Below, one piece after another: positions 22,054-31,745 of a DNA stretch of 64,000 nucleotides. Every line of letters starts with the position of its first letter. The first letter of the stretch is position 1. Origin of the DNA: Taxillus chinensis (lineage: Eukaryota > Streptophyta > Magnoliopsida > Santalales > Loranthaceae); contig CM042091.1 of assembly GCA_023512835.1 (NCBI GenBank), positions 24,197,506 to 24,261,505 of the forward strand. The letters run 5' to 3'. Both the position numbers and the translations under genes were made by a program. The notes under the pieces are model-generated. The model had not been told where the DNA came from. It saw only the letters and a program-made list of their open reading frames with translations, and did not search any database.

Positions 22054-22250
22054 AACTGTTAGCCTGTGTGGCTAAGCCTGAGAGGCTGTGGATATGTTAG
22101 TCCGTGTGGCTAAGCCTATATGGCCGTGGATATGTTAGCCCGTGTGGCTAAGCCTGAGAGGCTGTGGATATGTTAGCCCGTGTGGCTAAGCCTGTGAGTG
22201 GTCAGGGATATGTTAGCCTATATGGCTAAGCCTGTATGGCTGTGGATAGG
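22054..22250 (+). repeat. TTAGCCTGTGTGGCTAAGCC tandem repeats
   Basis: Five or so units of about 38 bp with the pattern TTAGCC-GTGTGGCTAAGCC-TGAGAGGCTGTGGATATG in the 3' part of the G2 LTR. A related but diverged cluster lies at 38190-38370 and 62745-62930 in the other solo LTRs. Confidence 0.8.
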
Positions 22251-22718
22251 TGTGTGCCATGTGAATGTGGAATACAACTTGTTTACATTTTATTGTCACT
22301 ACACTGCACCTGCACACACTCATGTAGACACTAGGAGCATGGGATGGGTTGGGGAGACATGATCCCTACTGAGCTGTGGTTGCTCACCCCTCCCTCTATG
22401 TTGTGTTTTCTTTCAGGAACATATAGGCGTTAGGAGGGACCCCAAGGTGGAAGACCTTATTTACTTTACTGTCTACCATTTATGTTATTTTTATGGGAAT
22501 TGATGTAACCCCAGTGGGGATGGATTGAAAAGAGGATTTTGTTGTAATAAAGACTGGTTTGGATTGTGGATTGCTTTTATGAACTTTACTTTCTTGAATG
22601 TGTTGTGGATGTTTAAAATGTTATATTCGGGGTTTGCACCCTAACCCCTTTGCCCTCCGTGTGGGTACAAGGGGAGTCACGTACCGGTTTCCTCGGGTTA
22701 GAAATCCGGGGCATGACA

Positions 22719-22869
22719 TGTGATGTATGTGGTTGTGGACTGTGGTGGCACTGTGTTATTTGCTAGTGTACAATGTGCGGTGTATGACCCATTTGGGTGT
22801 TGTGGTTTCCTGTGTGGTTTTCCTTGCACTGTTTCTTTTCGAGGACGAAAAGTCTTAAGGGGGAGAGAA
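22719..22869 (+). other. 3' tail and polypurine tract of element 2
   Basis: Resumes the untranslated tail cut at 20776. Contains hairpin CTTTTCGAGGACGAAAAG (22835-22852) and purine tract TTAAGGGGGAGAGAA ending at 22869, directly before the LTR at 22870. Its first five bases are the right copy of the TGTGA target duplication. Confidence 0.85.
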
Positions 22870-24547
22870 TGTAATGACCCGTATTTTGGATGTGAGGAGT
22901 TAGTCGGTTTTGCCTTTTTAGGTGGAAATTGTTAGGTTTCGGGGAGTTTTCTTTCCACACACTTTGGCTTAATCATCTTGTATGTTGATGAGCAAGCAAG
23001 AGGCAAAGTTTGAGCCCAATTAGGAGTGCACGTGAGAATGCACGTGAGAATGCTTTTCACGTGCAGTGAGATTTTTGCATGGGAGCCTTCCTGATGTTGT
23101 TCCAAGTGTTGTGGTGAAATTATAGAGCATTTGGAGGTGCCTGTGAGAATGCACATGAGAATACTTTCTCACGTGCAGCCTCCATTACCTTTGTTTTGTT
23201 GTTCTGATCCTCTTTTGCTAAAGGACCATGGTGAAATTAGGAGTGCTTTGCCCTGTGTGGTTGCAAAAAGGTTGTAGTCTGTAATCAAAACTACGTCGTT
23301 TTGATGCTTGGATTCATTTAATCAAAACTACGTCGTTTTGAGGTTTTAGTTGTCTATATAAAGAGGTCAAGACCCCCCTGTTTTAGGTTTAGGGTTCTCT
23401 TCAGCCACTGCAACCGTCGTAGAGAGAGAGAGCTAGAGAGAGGGAAGGAAGGAGAGCTGCTGGTTGCTGCCGGAGCGTCTTGCGTGGGGAGGACAACATC
23501 TAGCGTGGAAGCAAGAGCAGGAGGACGTTTTCAAGGTAGGGGTTCTGTTTTCTTATACCTGATCCGGGGTTAGGCCCTGTGGTGAATTACCCGTTGGATA
23601 TTGTCCTTGTTATCATACTATTTATATGTAAATTCATATAAGTGTGATCTCCTATATGAATGTTGGCCTTCAATGGCGTTTTAGTGTGATTCTGACATTG
23701 AGTAGGCAGTGCATGTTAAATGTTCGACAAAATGCATGTGTGAATCTGTTTGTGTGACAATGCTCAGTATGTGTTTGATAATATGCCTGTAAGGCTAGAA
23801 TTGTGAGTTGGTAAAGGTGTGCATGCCAAGTGTTTGTTTTTATGCCTGAATAACTGGGTTTGCACACTTGTGAATGTGTGCCCGTTAAGTGTTTGGTTTT
23901 ATGCCTGAGTGGCTGTGTGTACTGTTTTGTGAAACCCGGTGGCTGTGGAAGCCCGAGACTGTTTTGTGTAACCCGGTGGCTGTGGAAGCCCGGGACTGTT
24001 TTGTGTAACCCGGTGGCTGTGGAAACCTGGGACTGTTTTGTGTAACCCGGTGGCTGTGGAAGCCCGGGACTTCTCATGTATTAGCTTGTGTGGCTGTTTG
24101 AAATATTTGTTTTTGCTGATGGCTTACCGTTATATTGGTTGAAATAATTGTATCACAACACTGCACTTGTATACACGGCATGTAGATGCTAGGAGCATGG
24201 GATGGGTTGGGGAGACACGATCCCTACTGAGCTGTGGTTGCTCACCCCTCCTACTGTGTTTGTTTTCTTCACAGGGACCTACAGGCGTTAGGTGGGAACA
24301 CCAAGGTGGAAGACTTTCTACCTTGTGGCTTTACTCCTTTTGTTATTTGAGTGTTTTGTCAAATGTAATGTTGAGACTATTGTAACTCCAATTGGAGATG
24401 ATGTATTGGATTTTGGAACTTAATAAAGATAAGTGGTTTGCATTTTTGCTATTAATTGTGGATTCTTATGAATGTGTTGGATTTTGTACATCTATCCCTT
24501 GCCCACTGGGTGGGTAATGGGGAGTCACGAACCGGTTTCCTCGGGTA
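22870..24547 (+). repeat. 3' LTR of element 2, 3' truncated
   Basis: Begins TGTAATGACCCG after the purine tract. It carries CACGTG hairpin arms (about 23027-23066 and 23140-23182), two ACGT palindromes (23284-23305 and 23321-23342), TATATAAAG at 23355-23363 and a 37-bp tandem repeat (23922-24070). It ends in TTTCCTCGGGTA where other family members continue for about 25 bp to GGGGCATGACA; here Sirevirus integrase sequence follows. Confidence 0.88.
23922..24070 (+). repeat. 37-bp tandem repeat, four units
   Basis: Units starting CTGTTTTGTG at 23922, 23959, 23996 and 24033, each with AACCCGGTGGCTGTGGAAGC. The other G2 LTRs contain the AACCCGGTGGCTGTGGAAGC block only once (22023, 38151, 62709), so this is a local expansion. 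Confidence 0.88.
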
Positions 24548-25600
24548 AAGGGGATCAAACTTTTGAGCATCTTGTAGATCTTTTCAACTGGATAAGTAAC
24601 TCACAAGGACTGAGCATAAAGTGCATCAGGAGTGATCATGGTATAGAATTTGATTTTTCAGATATGAGATCATATTGTTCTGAACAGGGCATTCAGCATG
24701 ACTTCTCTGCGCCCAGAACTCCACAACAAAATGGGGTAGCTGAGCGCAAGAATCGTACTTTAGTCGAGGCTGGCAGATCTATGTTAGTAGGGGCAACGCT
24801 TCCTCTCAGTTTATGGGCTGAAGTTGTGTCCACTGCCTGCTATGTTCAGAACAGAACTCTAAAAAATAAATCTACCATGAAAACACCCTATGAGATGTGG
24901 AGAGGACGAAAGCCTTCAATTTCACATTTCAGAGCTTTTGGGTGTACTTGCTATATATTGATAAATGGCAAAGAAACCCGAAATAAATTTGAACCAAAAT
25001 CTGATGATGAGATTTTTGTCGGGTACTCATTACATAGCAAGGCTTATCGGGTCTTCAATAGAAAACTTTTTAAAGTTGAAGAATTTATCCATGTGACTTT
25101 TGATGAAGCTAATCTTGAATGGTCAAAAGTTGCTTCTTCAGGTTCTAATGTGCAGGTCCTGGACAGCAACATCGATTACTCAAAGTTTATGAGTGTTCTT
25201 GAATGAGTGTTCTTGATACACATTCTGACCAACCACGTGGCATCAGCGAAGCACAAAGAAATTATATGGATGATGCTACAGATGATTCGGACTCAGGACT
25301 ACCGTTAAGCTCCGGACATACTCTTACGGATACCCAAAATTCCAGAGCACCTTCAAGTCCGTCCGGACCAGTTAACACTGAAAGAAACAGTGTTGAAGAA
25401 CCATCTAGTTCTTCCGTACCTTCTAATACGGAAACATCAAGTCCGGAAGAAGCTCAACTAGCAGATACACCTGAATCACCTAACCTAGCGAGCTTCAAAT
25501 TATTCAAGATCAACCATCACATGCACGGATTACGGATGGACCCGAAACCATCCCTCGGATCAAGTGATTGGTGATCCTACGTTGGTGTAAGAACAAGAGC
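24548..25600 (+). pseudogene. pol: integrase (C-terminal part) and linker, Sirevirus A
   Basis: Integrase lacking the zinc domain and first catalytic Asp. It keeps the second Asp (in IRSDHG) and the Glu (in QNGVAERKN). The open frame actually begins at 24472 in the upstream Tekay LTR, making a chimeric 244-codon ORF. It stops at 25204-25206 after a small duplication (GAGTGTTCTTGA repeated at 25190-25213), and a Ser/Thr/Pro/Glu-rich linker follows in another frame. CAG-to-CG type losses are visible at about 25498, 25540 and 25580 against element D. Confidence 0.85.
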
Positions 25601-26601
25601 AGCCACCTCCAACTTGTGTTTTTACTCGTGTTTTCTATCTCAAATAGAACCAAAGGTGGTGGATGAAGCTCTTCGGGATTCGAATTGGATAGAAGCCATG
25701 CAAGAAGAGCTGAATCAATTTAAGAGAAATAATGTGTGGACTCTAGTACCAAGGCCTAAGTCTCAGCAAGTCATAGGAGTTAAATGGGTGTTCTGGAACA
25801 AGCTTGATACGGATGGAATTGTAATCCAGGAACAAAGCCGGATTGGTAGCCAAAGGATATCGTCAAGAAGAAGGAATAGACTATGATGAGACCTTTGCTC
25901 CGGTGGCAAGACATGAGGCAATCCGAATGTTTTTGGCGTATGCTTCATATGAAAACTTCATAGTTTATCAAATGGATGTCAAGAGTGCATTCCTGAATGG
26001 AGATCTTCAAGAGGAGGTGTACGTTGAACAACCTCCAGGTTTCATTGAACCCAAGGCTGGACATCTGGTTTACAAACTAAGGAAAGCTTTGTATGGATTG
26101 AAGCAAGCTCCAAGAGCCTGGTACGACACACTTTCGGAATTCTTACTTGCTCACAACTTTCAAAAAGGGAAGATTGACACCACGCTATTCTTACGGAAAG
26201 AGATAGGACATACTCTGATCGTACAAATATACGTGGATGATATCATTTTCGGATCAACTAATCCGAAACTTTGTGATGAATTCGCCAAGTTGATGACTGG
26301 CAAGTTTGAGATGAGTATGATGGGAGAACTGTCCTACTTCCTTGGGATCGAAGTCAAACAACTGAAGGAAGGGACCTTTGTAAACCAAGCTAAGTATACT
26401 CGTGACTTAATCAAGAAGTTTGGTATGGAAGGTTCGTCTCCCGTTAAAACTCCAATGCCAGTCAATGCCAAGTTAGACCCAGATGTTGATGGCAAATCAG
26501 TGAATGTGATTGAATACAGAGGGATGATTGGATCCTTGCTGTATCTTACAGCAAGTCGCCCGGACATAATGTTTGCAACTTGCATCTGCGCAAGATATTA
26601 G
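25601..26601 (+). pseudogene. pol: reverse transcriptase, Sirevirus A
   Basis: Copia-type [18 protein letters not shown]-like and GVKWVF blocks lie in the 25614-25886 frame. After one frame change near 25830 the rest ([36 protein letters not shown], catalytic YVDDIIFGS) is open to TAG at 26599-26601. That stop replaces the Gln codon CAG seen in element B (ICARYQANPKES) and is shared with element D (36380-36382). Confidence 0.9.
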
Positions 26602-27179
26602 GCGAATCCCAAAGAGTCACATATGCTTCATGTAAAACGGATATTAAGGTATCTCAAAGGGACAATTAATTTGGGACTCTGGTACCCACAAGAGTCCAAC
26701 TTTGCTTTATCCGGATATTCTGATGCTGATTTTGCGGGGTGTGGGATCAACAGGAAAAGCACCAGTGGTACATGCCAATTCCTTGGAAACAGATTGATCT
26801 CTTGGTTCAGTAAGAAGTAGAATTCCGTATCAACATCTACTGCTGAAGTGGAATATATAGTTCTTTGGGAGTTCTTGCGCACGACCTTCTCCTGGATGCA
26901 AAGTCAACTTACTGACTATGGCTTCAACATGAGATCTGTTCCACTCTACTGTGACAATACTAGTGCTATTGCTATCAGCAATAATCCTGTCATGCATCCA
27001 AAGACAAAACATATTGAGGTTAAGCATCATTTCATTCGCGATCATGTTCTTAAAAAGCACATATCCCTAGAACATGTTGCTACTGAAGATCAATCAAGGA
27101 TATACTCACAAAGCCCCTACTTGATGTAAGATTTTCTGAACTTCTTCTCAAATTAGGTATGCTCGACTTTTCTGCATAG
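26602..27179 (+). pseudogene. pol: RNase H, Sirevirus A
   Basis: Follows RT in frame after the TAG. YSDADFAGC carries the first Asp, and CDNTSAIAISNNPVMHPKTKHIEV the later acidic motif. A second CAG-to-TAG stop at 26818-26820 (after WFSKK) is shared with element B. A frameshift near 27095 alters the C-terminus, whose normal form ends FSA plus TAG in D; the equivalent stop here is at 27177-27179. Confidence 0.85.
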
Positions 27180-28878
27180 CTTCTCACCTGTTATCCATCC
27201 GTAGTTGTTTTCAGAACATGCATTGTGCTTTTATTGATAGTATGAGATACATACTGATCTTAATGATGATCATACTTACTGTCTAATGTGCTTCATGCTT
27301 TTGATATTGATAGCAACTTCATAAGTGAGATGATGCTTGTGTTTCTCGACTGAAGTCGTTTAAGCAAATATGATTAAAGTTTATATGGTTAACCTCATTC
27401 TGGTTTCATGATCTTAATTTCCACTGATCACCACATGACAAATGCCTGTTCATTTAGATTACTCTATTAACATGTATTGTTGAAGAAATGAAATGGGTTA
27501 GCTCGGAATGCCTGGTGGATGAATACACAATCGCAGTCTGATCAGCTTCTGAAGTATAGTTTCCTAAAAGGATAGACCGTGCTGAATTTCTTTAAGCCGG
27601 AAAGGTCTACCGAGAGGATTGCACAATCTACGGGGGAGAAAATGCTTTATAAATTATTCAAGTAATATCCCCCGTATATGACTCATGACCTTTTTCCTGG
27701 CTGTCTATTCGAGGGGGAGCCTTTCATTGAGAGGATCGAATGATCTACGGGGGAGCCTAAGCTTCAGCTATTACCTCGATAATATCCCCCCTAATATGTC
27801 TCAGATACTCCCTCCTCTGACCCTTTACTTCCGGATCTAACTGGACATGCGTTGTTGAAACAGAATTGCGGCATGCTTGGATGTATTTTTTTTCTTCAAC
27901 CATGCATTTTAATTGGATAATCAACTGCTTGCTTTTGACATGTGTCCACTTCCTCATTTTTCACTCATGAATCCTCGTGTGGTCAAATCATATGATTTTT
28001 AATTAATCTTAGCTACGTCGTTCAGCAGGACGGTTTCGCTATGTTGACCTATATGAACTTGTGAATTTATTATCTGACATAAGCCCTGATTCAGTCACAT
28101 TGATCATTCTCTAGTTTGTATATGTCTATTTCATTCTTTGTAATGCATAAGTTCTGCTACTCATTAGTTCGGATTATACAGCTCTTCACTGACTATTTTC
28201 TCCTAATCCGTACTAATCCTTACCTGTTAAGCTTTTGTACTCTTAGCTTATCTTTGTGAAGCTACAGGTTCAGATTTTCTTTGCACCCCTATCGATAAAT
28301 CCAGTCCATAGTCTTGGATTTGAAGTGTTGTGGTACTTCTTTTCTCTTCGACTTATTGACAGCAAAGGAATCAACTTTTCTCTCATTGCACTCTTTTACT
28401 ACGGACACGGTCTACTTTTCATCCGGATACTCGTTACTTGACTATCGCTTATTCCGGATGATTGTCGGTTCACTCCTCCGGACTCCTGATACTGTCAAAT
28501 TGTGATAATCCATATCTTATTTCATATCGCGTGCTTTTGAGGAGGAATAATGATGATTCATTAAATGCATATCTCGGGATGCACACACTTCCCCTGGAAG
28601 GCAAACAGCTGTTATCCTTATTTGGTCATGCCGTCTCCACGTCATCTTTTAATTCGGAGGCACACCAATATCAAGACTAATGAGATCAGCCTGTCAAGCG
28701 GTCTACTGTTTCTCTCGCCACATTCCTAGACCCGCTGACATTTACGGACTTGGTCCTATATATTCTGGTCATTCCTGCGAAGCACGAGTGTTACTCTTTT
28801 CAAATCCCTAAAACTCTTGATTGCTCCTTCAATCCCTAAGACCTCGCCTTCCCTCTCACCCTTCAATTTTCATCTACA
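27180..28878 (+). other. Noncoding region between pol and 3' ORF with purine-tract hairpins (A)
   Basis: No credible gene. It holds the motif CTACGGGGGAG at 27628 and 27745 and GAGGGGGAG at 27711, alternating with inverted partners ATCCCCCGTA (27667) and ATCCCCCC (27784) that could pair as hairpins. Multiple purine-tract-like motifs upstream of the 3' end are a known Sirevirus mark. The region also contains the unoccupied form (about 27330) of the site where solo LTRs sit in D and E. Confidence 0.75.
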
Positions 28879-31506
28879 ATGGCACCCAGAACCTCTCTTT
28901 CTGGCGTCAATCCCGGCCATCTGGTGGATTGGAGCGCTGTATCCAACCCTCCAGACTGGTTTTCCCAACTTTGCCCTCTTCTAGAAGCCTCTCACATACT
29001 CGACTTGATCTCTAATCCTGTCGATCTTCTTATCGACGACATTCTCGAGTATTACCTACGGATCTGCGGTACCACTGACTCCATCATCTCTTATGTTCAC
29101 GGTGAATCTATCCTCATTACCCCCGACGTTCTCCGCGCTACTCTCCGTCTACCCCCCGATGAATCACAGCGCCCTGATGCCGATTCCATGGCGGCTTCTA
29201 TGGGTTGCAACTATAAAGGCAAGGAATACAAGGTGAAGTCCTTCCAAGGCCGCTATCGCTGTATGGCGGTCATACTGAGTCGCTGTTTATAGGCTCGCAC
29301 TTCCGCTTTGGACTCTGTTCCGTACGATCTTCTTCTGGCCATGTACGGCGTTTTCGAAGGTCTTTCGATGGACTGGGGGACGTTTTTGTTCCGACTGCTG
29401 CAGACTGGACCCAAGAACCTTTCCTTCGGGCGCATCCTCAGCATTGTCTTTTGGCATCTTCATCTGGACCATTTCGCCCGCTCTGACGCTGTTCCCTTTC
29501 CTCCGGCTCACTATCTTCGCTATATTACGCCTGATGGGAACATGACAGCCCGCCGTCCCTCTGCAGCTCTCCGTATTCTCCCTGCCACGGAATAACAAGG
29601 CAGTTCTGTTGGTGACCCCTCCGACAGCCATGCCCCTGACGTCAGCTCTGCTCACCGATCCTCCCGGATTCGGTCCATTGTTGCACCATCCATCTCTCGG
29701 GCCTCCCAGCACAGCGTCCGTGCAGAACCCTCTGAGGTTGGGGGGCCATCTCAGCGCAGTGCCCCTCGAGCTGTTTCTTTTGCCCCTTCCGCTACGGATG
29801 TCCCCACCCCCTCCACTTCCGCTATTGCTGTCGCGGTTGATACCGCCGTTGCTGCCGCCACTGCTGATGTCCCAGAATCCATTCCGGAAGCTCCTTTGCC
29901 TCCCCTACCTTAACCCCGAGATTACCTTGACCATCTCTCCACCGACACCTTAACGGACCTATGGCTTCGTTTCAGCCTTGCCCACACCGCCTCCATTCCG
30001 GACACCGATCTCCGGGTGTTTTACACTCGCCATACCTAATCCCTGGAGACCATGATCATCTGGAACTTGGACCAAGGCTTTCTTACGCCGGCCTCCATTC
30101 CAGATGTGCCGTTCCCTACCCCCTCCAGCCCGGTCCATGCCGCACGGAGTCCTTCCCCTGCTAAGGCTGGACCTTCGTCTCCTGCTGTTGACATTCCCGT
30201 TGTTGACCTATCTGGTCAAAGCGGGTCCGCTACTCCGGATGCCTCTGCTGCTCCTGATGCCCCTTTGCTGCTGCTGCTGATACTCCTGCGGACTCCTCTG
30301 CCCAGCGCACTCCTGCTCCTGTTCATGCAGGGGAGTCCTCCAAAGCTCCGGAGTTGGCCCTTGGGCATGTTTCTTTCGGCACGGTTCACTCCGACGCTGT
30401 GCTCTCCGCCCAGCTGGACCGACACGCCCAAGATCATAGCGCCCAAATATCCGCCATCGCCGCCAAGGTTGATGCTCTTGGTGCTCAACTCCTATCCGCT
30501 CTCACTGACTCCTCCACTTCCATGGAACAGAAGATGGATCTCGTCGCCTCATCCCCACTCATTGTCTACCTCCTTCGCGGACCTGGCACACACGATGGCT
30601 CGTCCTCCTGTTGCTTCCCGGCGATCTGCCAAACCGGGGAAGAGAGTGTCATCTGATCCTTCTGCTCCTCCTGCACCACAACCATCCACTCGTGCTGAGA
30701 AGCGGCCTGCCTCTTCATTGCTTCTGGGAGTTCAAATCCCCAAATGTAGCCGCTTCTCTTAGCCAAGCTCCTCGACTGCAGCTCTTCCTCCATCCTCTCC
30801 ATCCGCAGCTGACACCTTCCTCCTATCATATACGGCATGTGACCCTCTTGATGCGGACAGAAGCGTGCGTAAGGCAATGCTTTCCTATGCTGCGTCTTCT
30901 GCCGAGAGAAGATGTCTCTCTAACATGTACCCTTTCTCCCCGGATGACATTCGGAGCCTTTGTTCGGAGAAAGGCCTCTTTACAACAGACGACATTGACA
31001 ACTTCTCTAGGGCTTCTAAAATGGAGATGAGGCTGTTTCCATCTCTATATAAGGGCGACCACTTATTTGAAGTTCTGCCGTGCTGGAATGAGGGCTATCT
31101 TCCCAGTATAGATATTATTCAATCCTTTATCGACGGACTCGCTGAGGATAGCAAGCCATGGAGTACTCTCTCAACTATCCTCATTCCGTACCGGATCATG
31201 TCGCCACATTTCATGATGGCTGTCTTCATGATTCAGTCCAAACAGATGATTCTGATTGATTATCATTAGATTATAGAGCAGTATGTAAGAAAGAATCAAT
31301 GGGAACCACTGTGTCTCAGGTTGACTGAAGCTGTGAAGAAAGCCGGATTATATGAAAAGTTGGGCATCACTCCTTTGAGACCAACTGACAAGCTAAAGGC
31401 GACATTCCGGGGCAAGAAGCAAGTGCCACAATAGCCAGATGGAGATAGCTGCGGGGCCTTTGTCTGTTACTTCATCAAGTCATTCTTAACTGTGGACAAA
31501 TCTTAG
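28879..31506 (+). pseudogene. Sirevirus 3' ORF with Ulp1-like cysteine peptidase domain (A)
   Basis: About 875 codons in the envelope-like position after pol. The start ATG 28879 gives MAPRTSLSG. Residues 1-240 resemble plant 'putative transposon protein' domains (HLVDW, GESILITPDVLR, YRCMAVILS). The middle is Pro/Ser/Ala-rich, with a heptad-like stretch near 30440-30600. The C-terminal domain (30865-31506) looks like a C48/Ulp1 peptidase: LIPYR, His 31207-31209, Asp 31258-31260 (17 residues later) and Cys 31450-31452 in DSCGAFVC. The Gln six residues before Cys is a TAG here (CAA-TAG-CCA at 31429-31437) where other copies have CAACAGCCA. Stops at 29290, 29593, near 29911 and 31267, plus frame changes at about 30270 and 30555, make it nonfunctional. 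No transmembrane segment seen. The peptidase assignment is by motif and spacing only. Confidence 0.75.
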
Positions 31507-31745
31507 AGCCAACACACCACTTATACGATGAAGCAGACAATGGAGCTTAGAGAGAAGGCAGCAACAATGATCTTCAAGTATAGTAAGCCTTATGTACCTT
31601 AATGAAAATCTTGTATAAAGGCTGAATTGTATTCTGTTGCTAATAAATGAAAATGGTTGTGATGTGTATTCTGTATGTTATCTTTTTGCACTGCTTACCA
31701 GATCAGATTACAAAGGGTTTGGGCATATCCATAATTGGGGGAGAT
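31507..31745 (+). other. 3' tail and polypurine tract, Sirevirus A
   Basis: Short untranslated tail ending in ATAATTGGGGGAGAT (31731-31745), the plus-strand primer directly before the LTR start TGTTGGATCAAG at 31746. The same tract precedes the LTRs of B (minus, 42465-42479) and D (to 55382). Confidence 0.85.

Larger units (their letters stand above)
20777..22718 (+). repeat. Solo LTR (Tekay G2 family) in the tail of element 2
   Basis: TGTAATGACCCG to GGGGCATGACA, 1942 bp, flanked by perfect TSD TGTGA (20772-20776 and 22719-22723). It is not adjacent to a primer site or purine tract of its own, hence a solo LTR left by LTR-LTR recombination. It is the same family as element 2's own 3' LTR (22870) but a different subfamily: the first 250 bp are largely unlike. 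Contains paired palindromes before a TATA box, hairpins, an AG tract and tandem repeats. Confidence 0.92.
12972..24547 (+). mobile_element. Tekay-type chromovirus 'element 2', host of nested insertions
   Basis: Leader, gag, pol, purine tract and 3' LTR of one Ty3/gypsy element, interrupted by a minus-strand Tekay remnant (14597-17196) and a solo LTR (20777-22718). Its 5' LTR would lie left of the window, beyond the G1 insertion. Its 3' LTR begins TGTAATGACCCG, a family different from G1, and is cut about 25 bp before its end by the junction to Sirevirus A. The reading order across both insertions is continuous, which shows they are later insertions. Confidence 0.8.

Noticed and set aside
28256..28680. 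Small ORFs between pol and the 3' ORF as hydrophobic membrane proteins
   Set aside because: Phe/Leu-rich by chance in a T-rich region; not conserved as frames in B or D.
28879..31506. Retroviral-type envelope with signal peptide and membrane anchor
   Set aside because: The position fits, but I see no signal peptide or transmembrane segment in any copy; the C-terminus is peptidase-like instead.
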